A program made the position numbers and the translations under genes. A model generated the notes under the pieces. The model was not told the origin of the DNA. It saw nothing but the letters and a program-made list of their open reading frames with translations, and did not search any database. Below, piece by piece: positions 26,757 to 36,300 of a DNA stretch of 64,000 nucleotides. Position 1 is the stretch's first letter; each line of letters starts with the position of its first letter. Source of the stretch: Polyodon spathula. Lineage: Eukaryota > Chordata > Actinopteri > Acipenseriformes > Polyodontidae. The stretch covers positions 35,179,054 to 35,243,053 of the forward strand of contig NC_054540.1 in assembly GCF_017654505.1 (NCBI RefSeq), written 5' to 3'.

Positions 26757-26870
26757 GTAATGTAAGCTTGGTTGTCTTGTGGTTAAAGAGAAGGGCTTGA
26801 TACCAGGAGATTCCCGGCTCAACCACTGACTTGCCGTGTGTGACCCTGAGCAAGTCATTTAAGGCCTGGA
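26757..26870 (+). repeat. tRNA-derived SINE fragment
   Basis: The phrase order 'cttggttgtcttgtggtta', then 'gggcttgataccaggag', then 'ccggctcaaccactgac', then 'gtgtgaccctgagcaagtca' is that of the tRNA-related head plus core of a vertebrate SINE (A-box-like and B-box-like parts, then 'accctgagcaagtca'). The 3' part is replaced at 'ttaaggcctggacacaccag' by unrelated sequence. Confidence 0.7.
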
Positions 26871-27932
26871 CACACCAGCGCTCCACTTCGCCTTTTTTTT
26901 TTTTTTCGGACGTGCGGTAGACAGTGCCACACCAGCGAGTGGCTACCCAAGCGTCAGTTACCTTTCCCGGGTAAAAAAATGAAGTACTATACACCATTCC
27001 ATTTAGTGTGAAAATCCCCTCCCTCTCCCACTGTAGCTTCTACTTAATAAAAAGAAAATATGGCTGTTTTGAGAGGACCTGGAAAGTGTGACATCAACAG
27101 AAGAGGAGATTCTTTTATTAGGCAGTTTGTCAAAAAAGAAAGATGATGGTGGGTTTTACATCAGAATTCATTTTAATCAGGATGCATTCATTTGTCTAAA
27201 AAAAATAAGTGTGAAGAACACGGATGTAAGGAATAGTTTACGTTGACAAACAACAAAGCAACACAGTGTATGAATCACAGAGGGATGCCTAATTCACAGT
27301 AGTGACCTTTTTATCAGCAATGACATGATAGCAATTTTTCAGTTTTAACATGTTTCAACTTCTCATTTCATAGAATTGCAGTACAGTACATTATTGACAG
27401 GGTTTAGTTTTAGCTGTGTTTATGGATTTTAGTTTTATGAACACAGGAGAAGGCCGATAACGGGATAAAGCCGCATTCAATTTCCTTAAATAATTACAGA
27501 CCTATAAATAACTAGTGCTGGAACAAATATCCAAATATTTCAAACGAGTATTTGTTGACATGTATTCAGATACAAAAATCTGATGTTCGTATTCGCTACA
27601 AATGACAAAAATACCTTGCACTTTTACCGTCTCACCAGAAGCTGTGCAACAATTTCAAAAATGGCAAATGAAAAAGATCTCTGTGTGATATGTGAGATAA
27701 ATATATAAAACACAGGAGCTTCTGAGCCTCTATTTAAAAGTTTTAGGCGGAAAAAAATAAGCAGATTATGCCTTCGCGCGCACAGTGATCTTTGTGGAAG
27801 TCCATATGATTCAAATGCATTGTGCTACTTTACAGCGAGTCTGAATCTCATGGGACAGAAAAAAAGGCAAGCATGTCATTCTGAAATGCCTCGCTTAAAC
27901 AGTGCCCAAAGTGCTGAATGTTGTGTAGTGGT

Positions 27933-27990
<58 letters not shown>

Positions 27991-28672
27991 CGACTTTGTT
28001 TTGTGGAATGTAATAAACGCGAACCAAAACTGTTTTTTTAACCCTTCAAATAAAACAAACGTGGAAATGCCGTTGGCGTCTACGGCCACTGCTTAATGCA
28101 AAGAAACAACAATGGCAAGGAATGAAAAAAAGATGTCAACTTTGTGTACTATTTATTTTGGAAAATTAACAAAACAACATTTAACTTGAACTGCTATTTG
28201 GCATCCTTCGTAGTTAATTCACTGGGATGAAGCAAGTCCAACACAACGTGTTCTTTGCTCCTCGGATATTTTTCTATTTTACCGTGTTACATATTGTAAC
28301 GTCATGCTGTAAAATAAAGGTACACACAGGGAACACACCCCCTACCCCTGTAGCTACGCTGTCTCTGCCTGTATTCTGAGCAATATAATGGCTTTTCGTA
28401 CTTTCTGAAAACGAACAAATATTAGAACAAATATTTAAATTGAGCGAATATCTAAAAATTAAAATCTTGCGTTCGTCCCAGCATTATAGGAAATACATAA
28501 ATCTGTGTTATAAAACAGTTTATTGTACAGGTGTTGTGAAATACCCTGCATCCCGTGGAATGTTTGCATTGCCCCTTCGGGTCTCTTCAGAACACCTACC
28601 TACTTGCTTTCTTTCACTTCACACGCAGCTAAGGAAGAGCCCTAGGGCCATGAGAGAGAACTTTAGTTTACC
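26871..28672. other. Intergenic sequence before DIRS copy 1
   Basis: Contains a duplicated 'cacaccagcg' phrase at 26,870-26,936 and a (TA)n tract at 27,938-27,989. No gene supported. Confidence 0.5.
27938..27989. repeat. (TA)n microsatellite
   Basis: About 26 TA units. Confidence 0.95.
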
Positions 28673-28790
28673 TACCGTAAATCCGGTTCCCTGAAAGAGA
28701 AGATGGACACCAAAATATTGTTATGGGATACACTCCTGCCTATTGGTAGGTGTCACTGAGCTCTTTCTATCAAAGCGATAGATCCTCTCC
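28673..28790. repeat. DIRS copy 1 left inverted terminal repeat
   Basis: The inverse counterpart of about 32,460-32,562. It begins 'ttagtttacctaccgtaaat'. The same left end is found in copy 2 at 57,928. Confidence 0.85.
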
Positions 28791-28899
28791 CCTCTGTGGT
28801 CCCCTTGGTCCCTCCTCCCGAGGGTATTTAACAATCACGCAGGGGAGATTCATTCTCTTTCGCAACGAAACCGTGATATCGACCGAAGCGACCTCACAG

Positions 28900-28995
28900 T
28901 TGGTGGCCATCTTCTCTTTCAGGGAACCAGGTTTAGGTTTGAACCAACATTCCCTTTCAATTCGAAGATGGCCACCAAAACACTGTTTTGGGAAA
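28900..28995. repeat. DIRS internal complementary region
   Basis: The first half ('ggccatcttctctttcaggg') is the inverse of the outer left terminus at 28,690-28,720. The second half ('ccctttcaattcgaagatgg') is the inverse of the outer right terminus as preserved in copy 2 (61,990-62,025). This two-headed arrangement is the hallmark DIRS internal complementary region, thought to align the two ends when a circle is made. Confidence 0.85.
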
Positions 28996-29089
28996 TGTGT
29001 ACCAGACCCGTCACGAGGGAGGAAATAACGGCAGCATATGATGGACGCAAAGTCCTGCCTGATCAAGGTCAGTGGTGGGAGCGTGCAAC

Positions 29090-29790
29090 CTCGAGGACCC
29101 TAGTGCCCACAGAGAGCAATGAGGGATCTACCACATTCAGGCGGTAGAACCTGGAAAAAGTACGCGGGGTAGCCCAGGTAGCCGCATCACAAATCTCAGC
29201 CATGGAGGCACCTCGAAAGAGGGCCCATGACATAGCCACACCTCTCGTGGAATGTGCGGCTATCCGGGCAAGCCAGCACCATCATACGCAGTCGAAACTG
29301 TGTCCGCTATCCAATGTGACAGTCACTGCTTCAAAAAGGGCTGTCCCAGGGTCTGTGTTCCATGGCAGACGAAGAGCTGGTCAGATTGATGCAGTGCCCT
29401 CATCCTATCCATATAACATCTCAATGCCCATACCGGGCAGAGAAAGTTCAACAACAACTTCTCCGTAGCAAACAGTGGAGAATGAAAGGACTCCAGTTCC
29501 ACAGACTGATTCACATGGAAGGCTGTAACCACCTGGGGGAGTAAATCAGGGTTTGCACACAGTGACACTCTGCTACCATCATCCCAAATACACATACAGG
29601 AGCTGTGCACAGACAGCGCCTGCAGCTCAATAACCCGCTTTGCGGAGGTGATAGCCAAGAGGAAGGCTGTCTTCATGGACAGGTGCTTCAACTCAATGGA
29701 GTATATAGGCTCAAACGGGGCCTGTGTGAGAACCTCCAATACAATCTCAAGGCTCCATTCAGGGACATTGGCCCTCCTAGAAGGGTGCAA
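29090..29790 (-). pseudogene. DIRS tyrosine recombinase, frameshifted but with catalytic boxes
   Basis: The first part (29,323-29,790) is open and contains A-I-T-S-A-K-R-V-I-E-L-Q-A-L-S-V, the region of the first catalytic Arg. After a frame break, A-H-S-T-R-G-V-A (the H-x-x-R box) and T-F-S-R-F-Y-R-L-N-V (the nucleophile Tyr) are found at about 29,130-29,260. This order is that of lambda-integrase-type recombinases in DIRS/Ngaro elements. The host function would be integration of a circular DNA copy. Broken, so inactive as it stands. Confidence 0.85.
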
Positions 29791-30092
29791 TCACAGAGTG
29801 CCTCGGAGAAACCGGGTAGCCAGAAAATGCGCACACATGGACACGGAGTCAAAGGGGGCATAGCAAGCTAAATAGCCGTTGACGCAGAGTGGACCCAATG
29901 GAGTATATAGGCTCAAACGGGGCCTGCGTGAGAACCTCCAATACAATCTCAAGGCTCCATTCGGGGACATTGGCCCTCCTAGAAGGGTGCAATCACAGAG
30001 CGCCTCGGAGAAACCGGGTAGCCAGAAAATGCGCACACATGGACACTAAGTCAAAGGGGGCATAGCAAGCTAAATAGCCATTGACGCAGAGT
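29696..30092. repeat. 195-bp tandem duplication inside DIRS copy 1
   Basis: 29,696-29,890 and 29,898-30,092 are near-identical (first 'atggagtatataggctcaaa', last 'gacgcagagt'), joined by seven bases. Copy 2 has a single version near 58,565, so the duplication happened in copy 1. Confidence 0.9.
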
Positions 30093-30279
30093 AGAAGAGA
30101 TCGACCTGCGCCTTCCCGAAACGTTCCCAAATGCGCTCCACCACCTGAGGGTGGAGCCGCCACTCTGATGGATGCGGGCCCTCCCTTGAGGAGGTCTGCT
30201 GCCCAATTCTCCATGTCCGGAACATGCCTTGCCCAAAGGGACAGTAGGTTCTGTTGGGCCCAAATCAGAAGCCTGAAGG

Positions 30280-30787
30280 CTAGGCGATGCAACCCCGGGG
30301 ACCGAAGGCCACCCTAGTGGTTGATGTACACCACCACTGATATATTGTCTGCACCACGGGTAGTAAGTGACTGCTGACTCCTCTGCCTTTGCAGACAGCG
30401 CCCAAACGCGAGTTGGAGGCATCCATCGTCACCGCCCTGTGGTTGTAAACCACTCCCATTCTGACTCCTTGGCGCAGGTGAGAGGAAATCCTCCACCAGC
30501 ACAGGGCTGCTGTACACGCAAGGCACACTGTCAGCCGACGGTGCCTGTCGCGTATGGGATGTAACCGGAACACATTGAGCAACGCCTGTAGCGGGCGCAT
30601 GCTCAGTAAACCCAGCTCGGTGGCTGATACCACTGCTGCCATCAGACCCAGTAGTTGCTGGCACAAAACAAGGGGCACCCTCGAACAGGGAGAGGTGGTG
30701 TTGTAGAGCTGCTACCCTGTCATCCGACAGGTATGCATGCATCGTAGTGGAGTCCAGTCGGAGCTTCACATACGTTATGCACTGCAC
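30280..30787 (-). pseudogene. DIRS RNase H region
   Basis: Two overlapping frames cover 30,280-30,787. V-T-M-D-A-S-N-S-R-L-G-A-V is the first RNase H strand with its catalytic Asp. The preceding L-C-Q-Q-L-L-G-L-M-A-A-V-V matches the linker after the RT thumb in DIRS polyproteins. Frame changes break it. Confidence 0.8.
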
Positions 30788-31366
30788 ATATCAGCCAAGT
30801 CTTGGCATTGTTGATGGTGAGGCCCAGCCTCACTAGATGCTCTCTCGCTAGCGCCGTGTGCCTCCCTCCCACGACTGGGAACAGATCAACCGCAAGGGGG
30901 CAAGTATAGCGTCTACGCACTTTGAAAACATATGGGGAGCTAGGGAGAGGCCGAACGGCAGCATGGAAAAGTCGTACAACTTGCCCTGAAAGGCGAAGCA
31001 GAGATATTTCCTGTGCTGTGGACGAATGGGAACGTGAAAATACGTGTCCCTTAAGTCTACCGTGGTGAACCAGTCGTCCGGCCAAACAGACTGGAGTATG
31101 TGATGATGAGTCAGCATGTGGAACCCTTTCTGGTCCAGGATGGGGCGAAAGCCACCGTCCCGCTTCGGTACCAGAAAGTATCTCGAGTAGAACCCCTCTC
31201 CGAGAGAGGTGGGATCTACGAGATGAATGGCGAGCTTGCCCAGCAAGGCTGCCACTTTGGTCTGAAGCACCAAGGCCTGAAGTGAATCCGTCAAGAACAT
31301 AGTCGTGACGCCGCGAAAAGGAGGGGGTCCCAAATGAAACTGTATTGTACGGTTGCAAGCACCCAC
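30720..31366 (-). pseudogene. DIRS reverse transcriptase, YLDD box deleted
   Basis: Motifs in order are F-L-V-P-K-R-D-G-G-F-R-P-I-L-D, D-W-F-T-T-V-D-L-R-D-T-Y-F-H-V-P-I and S-M-L-P-F-G-L-S-L-A-P. They match the fingers and palm of DIRS-type RT. Comparison with copy 2 shows a deletion of about 37 bp near 30,890 that removes N-Y-L-D-D-W, the metal-binding active site, and shifts the frame. The frame after the deletion carries the rest (R-L-G-L-T-I-N-N-A-K). Not functional. Confidence 0.9.
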
Positions 31367-31709
31367 AAATCAGAGGTGCAAGTGTGCCAGTAGTGCAGCT
31401 GTTGTGCCGTGAATTGGGTCTGAGGCTGCCAACTTTCAGGGGCCCTACTGGGGCGGCTGAGGCTGGGCTGGGGCTGGTGGTTATCTAGGGTGGAAACCCT
31501 GGAACCACTGCATGCCCCAGGTGATCTCCCCGGAGGGGCTCTGTGACGGTATCGGGAGGTGTGACTGGGAGGGGTCCGCTGTGGGGGACAAAGAATGCCC
31601 CCGTGCGACTCTCTCCAGGTGGCTCGCGAGCACGCAGGGCTGAAAAGCCATGCAGATGTCACAGGCACCTTTCAGGGCTGAGTGGGCATGATCGGGGCCT
31701 AGGCACCAA

Positions 31710-31960
31710 ATGCACATGCTGTGCCTGTCCTCCTGCGGGCACCGCGTGCACCGAGCATCGCATGTGCACCGCTTGTACCAAGCACCGGGCTACTGTTTGT
31801 ACCGAGTACTGCGTGCACAGATGCACAGAGTACCTTGCAGCGCCAGGCACCGAGCGCACAGAGTACTGTGCCACACCGGTGCGCTAACCTATATTGGTAC
31901 AGCGAGTACCAAGTACAGAGTACAGCGGTACAGAGTACTGTGCCCACGGTGCGGCTAGTC
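31710..31960. repeat. Degenerate 'gtaccgagtac' tandem array
   Basis: Many short units of the type gtacc/agagtac and gcaccgagc occur with mixed spacing, inside the DIRS copy 1 leader. Confidence 0.6.
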
Positions 31961-32127
31961 TTCTGCGCGAGCACGGGATGTGTAACTACAATCGTAACAA
32001 GGCCCAAACTGCGGCCCGCAGGCGCCTGGTGGGCTAGGTCAAAAATGGGGACAAGGCAAGCCTGGCCCTGTGGAGTAACAGTGCTCTCCGAAGCAAGAAA
32101 GGGTGAAAAACCCACACAATTCTTAAC

Positions 32128-32173
32128 AATAATACTACCATAATAATAATAATGTTATTACGGTAGTATTAAT
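32128..32173. repeat. Short inverted duplication, absent from DIRS copy 2
   Basis: 'aatactaccataataa' (32,131-32,146) faces 'ttattacggtagtatt' (32,155-32,170) with one mismatch and an 8-nt spacer. Copy 2 has plain 'aataatacttaccgtacta' here. Confidence 0.75.
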
Positions 32174-32459
32174 AATAATACCGTACTAAGACAGACAGAA
32201 AGAAGCAGCCTGACACACGGAGCGAGCAGGTGCTGATAATCCAAAATAAATTTTAAACTACTGATTCCGGGAAAAGCGACGAAGGCCAGCTTTCAGCACA
32301 AAGTGCAGGGGAACTAGCAGTAGCTTACGCAGCACTTTTTACAAAAAAAAAAAAAAGGCTCAATGCAACACAGAGAGGTCTTACTGTACTAATCGTGAGA
32401 AGCGAAAGATAATGAATTTCCCCTGCGTGACAGATAAGTACCCTCAGGAGGCAGGACCG

Positions 32460-32562
32460 AGGGGGTCACCGAGGGGAGAGGGCCTATCTGCAGCTTTGAT
32501 AGAAAGAGCTCAGTAACAGTTACCAATAGGCAGGAGTGTATCCCATAACGATGTTTTAAGGC
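32460..32562. repeat. DIRS copy 1 right inverted terminal repeat
   Basis: The inverse of about 28,690-28,790. It ends near 'cccataacgatgttttaagg', where the outermost part seen in copy 2 is missing. Confidence 0.8.
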
Positions 32563-33147
32563 TATTCTACATGAGCTGGGTCTGTGGAACAGGCAAAACT
32601 CTTGTTGACAGCACTGTTATGAGCCTCAAATTTAGTACTATTTAATATTCTAAAAAATGTTTTTTCTAGTATACTTTCTTTTTTCCACCTATATTATAGA
32701 ATCATACTTGTTTGAAAAAACGAAGCTTGCAAAGTTTGGAATAAGTATGTTTTAAAATATCAATAATGAATCTGTGTTTCCCTTTAGGCAACATACAGTT
32801 TTTAAATGTCTGTTTTATCAATAATAAGCGTCTTGCCAAGTTGCCCCACCATAATTGATCACTTTTGTACAGCATAGACAAATGTCTCGTCGAAAAAATA
32901 CAAGTTTGGAGCAATGCAAATTATGCTATTAAGTATTAAAATGACGTCAACAAAGGTGTAATTCCTGTATTTCAAAATAATGTATTCCAAAGGTGATTTC
33001 ATATGCTTTTTATATGCGTGCACACTTATATCTTTGAAAAAATAAAAAATGTTTTGGGGCAATGCATTTTACACACTTTAGAACCTAAAGTGAACGTCCT
33101 TCCTGACAGTAATATAATTTGGGCTTATAATAGTTATTAGAAGTTAC
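32563..33147. other. AT-rich sequence with GGAGCAATGC repeats
   Basis: Noncoding. The phrases 'gtttggagcaatgcaaatta' (about 32,904) and 'ttttggggcaatgcatttta' (about 33,053) are local direct repeats, and a third lies at 33,836. Confidence 0.5.
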
Positions 33148-33331
33148 CCGATGTTGTTTATGCTTATGCTCTGAAAGATTTTGCTCGCTTTCAGTCCAAT
33201 AAATCTGGTAAAATAAATAAATAAAAATCTTGTCAAAACCATTACTCGTCTTAGGTTTAAAGTCTCGAATAAACGATGCAGGTACGACATCATGTACATC
33301 ATCTTCGATGTATCTTACAAAAGACAACATC
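33148..33331 (-). CDS. Unrecognised small gene: exon with M-L-S-F-V-R-Y-I-E-D-D
   Basis: On the minus strand, the acceptor 'ttgccatttag' is followed at once by G and ATG (33,328-33,330). The frame then reads M-L-S-F-V-R-Y-I-E-D-D-V-H-D-V-V-P and on to Y-W-T-E-S-E-Q-N, ending at CGG|GTAACT. F-V-R-x-x-E-D-x-x-x-x-V-V-P resembles the start of a class of fish transposon-derived or BEN-linked proteins (V-V-R-F-x-x-D ... V-V-P). This is an impression, not a match. A possible 5' untranslated exon with a strong donor (AG|GTAAGT at 33,427-33,430) lies upstream at about 33,429-33,540. Downstream exons were not found and may have been displaced by the DIRS insertion. Confidence 0.4.
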
Positions 33332-33428
33332 CTAAATGGCAAAACAGTAAAATTACCATTTTCACACTAATCTTTGGCAAAGTTGTATTATTTTTTAAAT
33401 ACCATTATATAGAGGAAAAATAACTTAC

Positions 33429-33540
33429 CTTCCAGATTTAGTGAAGATAAACAGAGCTGGAAACGTTAAGACTTCTCGCGCAGTGGTTCAAACGTTATAG
33501 CTGTACCTGTCGCGTGCACAGAGACAAGAGGGAGCCAGCG
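33429..33540 (-). other. Candidate 5' noncoding exon
   Basis: On the minus strand this ends at a consensus donor G|GTAAGTTA and lies about 100 bp from the acceptor of the exon at 33,331. The sequence near 33,475-33,530 is locally GC-richer ('cgcgtgcacagagacaagag'). Confidence 0.3.
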
Positions 33541-34193
33541 GTTTCGAGAAACTTTGAAAAGATATGTTAAACCAAAACTAATAATAATTCTTCATTGAAA
33601 GAAAAAAAAAAAAACATTTAAGTATGTTATTGTATCATGTTACTTTAATTTTATAGTGTGCCTTGTATTCACTTAAGATAATTTATCCAGTAGGGATTGT
33701 AGCATTCTGTGGCCCATAGAATGCCACACCGCTTCTCCAGAAAAGGCTAACACATTTATGAACACCGACACTTTAACAAATAGAGGCTAAATCGACATGC
33801 TTCGTAATAGACTCGTATAGGGGAACCAATTAATGGTTTGGAGCAATGCGATTTACACACTTGTATTAAGCAGTGAAATGACGACACCTACGTATATGTC
33901 CTGGCTCATTACTGCTGTCATTTCTATATGAAGAACGCATTGCCCCAAGATAATCAGATTTACCAAGGTGTTTTTTACATAGAAAGGCCTGCCATACTCA
34001 AGGTTCTTTTTAAAGTATATTGATCTTAAAAAGCTACAATTTTGCTTTTTAAAATTGGCATAACTTACTACCTGTTACCTCGTTTTTGTTTAAATGCAAC
34101 TGTTTATATTTAATACACCTTTCCAGATGATGAGAATGATTTAAAGAAGCACATTTTCCACTGGAAAATGAATCCATGTTCCCAAGGTTAACC
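33541..34193. other. AT-rich spacer between two small head-to-head genes
   Basis: Holds a third 'gtttggagcaatgcgattta' copy (33,834) and an inverted 'gcattgcccca' (33,940). No other element recognised. Confidence 0.45.
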
Positions 34194-34490
34194 ATGATGA
34201 AGAAATCGAAGAAAATCTCCACAATGAAAAAATCAATGGTAAGTGTCTAATTTTACGTTTTTAATACCTAATGTATTTATATATTTCTAAATACATTTTA
34301 GCAGGAACAAAAAAGCAAAGCCTTTCAGGCACAGAAGCAAACAATGCAAAAATTACTAGTAATAAAAAAGAAGGCAAGGAAATCCTCTATTCAGAGATCC
34401 AAAGCGAACGAAATGGATTATTCGGAGGAAAGATTAGAATCCAGCAGTTTTGACGACTCAGACGAAGGCAATGCTTTTGTTACAATCTAA
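34194..34490 (+). CDS. Unrecognised two-exon small protein (77 residues)
   Basis: Exon 1, 34,194-34,238, starts at ATGATG in a good context (aaccATG) and encodes M-M-K-K-S-K-K-I-S-T-M-K-K-S-M, ending at ATG|GTAAGT. Exon 2, 34,302-34,490, follows 'aaatacattttag' in the same phase and encodes 62 residues to TAA. The protein has a very basic Lys/Gln-rich N-terminal two thirds (K-K-K-A-R-K-S-S-I-Q-R) and an acidic Ser/Asp end (E-E-R-L-E-S-S-S-F-D-D-S-D-E-G). AATAAA lies at 34,625-34,630. It could be the last exons of a longer gene (an acceptor 'cctttccag' lies at 34,117-34,125) or of a decayed transposon. No family recognised. Confidence 0.4.
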
Positions 34491-34624
34491 ACCGTCGCTT
34501 TTGCTTGATATGCAAAGCAATCCACGTGGCATGCATAGCTACTATTTAGCGTTTGTTTCAATTATCTCAAAAGTGGGTCATTTTGCTCTGGTTATTGGTG
34601 CCTATTTGAGTTTGGCGAGGATTT

Positions 34625-34630
34625 AATAAA
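34625..34630 (+). terminator. Candidate poly(A) signal of the small gene
   Basis: AATAAA in 'ggatttaataaaattatttt', 135 nt after the TAA and followed by a T/TG-rich stretch. Confidence 0.4.
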
Positions 34631-36230
34631 ATTATTTTTTTTTGTATTAGATTGTCATCACATATATGTATGTGAGGCACCAGAGCCCTTGCGCCATCCC
34701 ACATAAAACAAAGCAAGAAACATTATTCAGTTGGGCATACACACTGTAAGCAATTTGTTTTAATACACTGCTTCAAGCAAATGCATTTAGAATTAGATGA
34801 TTTAAATGCAATTCACAAGTAATAACTTTGATAAAGGTACAGAAAGTACAACATGAATACAAATGTATGTACCTTTGTGTATGTTGCCCTTTGTGAAAGA
34901 AAGAATGCTTTAAGTTGCTTGCAGGCCCATAGAATAATAAACAAGTACAAAAGAGCCCCTCTTATTAATGCATGATGTAGTTATAGTTTTTGTAAATGCA
35001 CTTTAGCTAGAGTAATCTGATTTTCAAGAAAAACACCACCAGTATTTACAAAAATCCTAGTTTCTTGTTGTAAAAAAAAAAAAAAAAAAAAAAACATATA
35101 CTATCTGCTGTCAAATTTAAAAGATTAAATTAATTATTTCACAATGATTATATCTGTGCTTTATAAACTGGGAGATGTAGGACATTTCTACACCAAACTT
35201 CCTGAAAAGCTGTGTGCTGTGAACTCTGAGAGCATGCATTTTTAATACTCCTGCAGAACTACAGATCTGAGAGTAGCCTGATGTTTCACCATTTTACACT
35301 TACAGAAATTTACTATAAATGCAGTGTTTTTTTTTTTTTTTTAAACACCAAATATTAATATTTTTGTATGACCAGTAAAAACACCATCTTTGGGCCATCC
35401 CCATCTTACCATAAACATTCCATGCTAAATCATTTGGCGCTAGGCCTCTTAAAAAAATAATAAAAGGTCTGAAAAATTGCACATCTGACTGGAACGAATT
35501 TGACTAAGTCAAGAGACATTTATCCTACAGGACCATCCATGCAAAATGTCATGCCAGTCCATTTAATGGGGTCAAAGTTATTAAAGTGCAAAAATTGGTA
35601 TTTAATAATAAAGCCTACTCAACTTTAACTGTGGTGGTACCACTCCACTTTAATTAACAGTTCAATTTATACCCGACACAATCGGTTGTATTTAGAGTAG
35701 CATTTAATCTGTGTGTAGAAGCACAGCAAATCAAAGTTTACATTTTTATAAATGCAGTAGAAAGGTAAAGCACACATAAATCAGCCAAGACATCAACATC
35801 TGATGAAAGACAGACTAATGAATGTCAGCAGATACTGAGTACAATTATTTTATTTAATAAGGTGCCTTACTTGTCCTGATTTCTTCACGCTCCAGTTGTC
35901 TGAATGTGTGGGTTCTTTAACATTGCACTGCCTTTTTGTTCCTGTAGTCTGCATTACTGAACGCACAACAGTGTTGCCAGGTCCTCCCCAAAAGAACCTC
36001 TAGATGAATGCAAAAAAACTTTAGAATTGCCCCTAATCCCTCTAGGAAAAAAATATTTAGTATGAGGGCTCAAGTTCCTGTTTTCCTAATTGTAAACACA
36101 AAGAATTAGGCTGGTGAAATGTTCAATACATACTGAATTTATTAAGAGACAGTGAAATCAAACTTTAAATAATTCCAGAAGCACATCATATTAAGTCATA
36201 TTATAGTATTTTCTTGTTAATTGCATAGGC

Positions 36231-36235
<5 letters not shown>
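34631..36235. other. Intergenic sequence
   Basis: AT-rich, with poly-A at 35,072-35,094 and poly-T near 35,327. No ORF, RNA gene or recognised repeat. Confidence 0.55.
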
Positions 36236-36288
<53 letters not shown>

Positions 36289-36300
36289 CATATATACACA
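36236..36300. repeat. (CA)n(TA)n microsatellite
   Basis: About 14 CA then about 12 TA/CA units, directly at the outer end of a Tc1 copy. Confidence 0.9.

Larger units (their letters stand above)
31367..32460 (-). other. DIRS copy 1 leader with gag deleted and degenerate GTAC repeats
   Basis: Between the RT and the right terminus the gag present in copy 2 is missing. The region 31,710-31,960 is instead a degenerate array built on 'gtaccgagtac'/'gtacagagtac'. It gives many meaningless ORFs on both strands. Next to the right ITR, 32,126-32,175 has a small hairpin absent from copy 2. Confidence 0.65.
28673..32562 (-). mobile_element. DIRS-like tyrosine-recombinase retrotransposon, copy 1 (lacks gag)
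   Basis: The element runs on the minus strand. Its inverted termini match: the left has 'gggatacactcctgcctatt' and 'gagctctttctatcaaag', and the right has 'ctttgatagaaagagctc' and 'caataggcaggagtgtatcc'. From the right inward come a leader, an RT, an RNase H and a tyrosine recombinase near the left end. An internal complementary region lies at about 28,900-28,995. DIRS elements replicate through circular DNA and integrate with a tyrosine recombinase instead of a DDE integrase. No gag frame is left, the RT lacks its YLDD box and frames are broken, so this copy is dead. Confidence 0.9.

Noticed and set aside
26757..26870. Possible functional tRNA gene
   Set aside because: A- and B-box-like parts are present but no cloverleaf can be formed, and the SINE core phrase follows directly.
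29202..29871. Plus-strand ORFs in DIRS copy 1
   Set aside because: Shadows of the minus-strand recombinase and of the tandem duplication.
31710..31960. Possible CRISPR-like array
   Set aside because: Units are irregular and the setting is a vertebrate retrotransposon leader; there are no constant repeats with unique spacers.
31543..32143. Cys/Thr/Arg-rich ORFs on both strands in the DIRS leader
   Set aside because: They arise from the degenerate 'gtaccgagtac' array.
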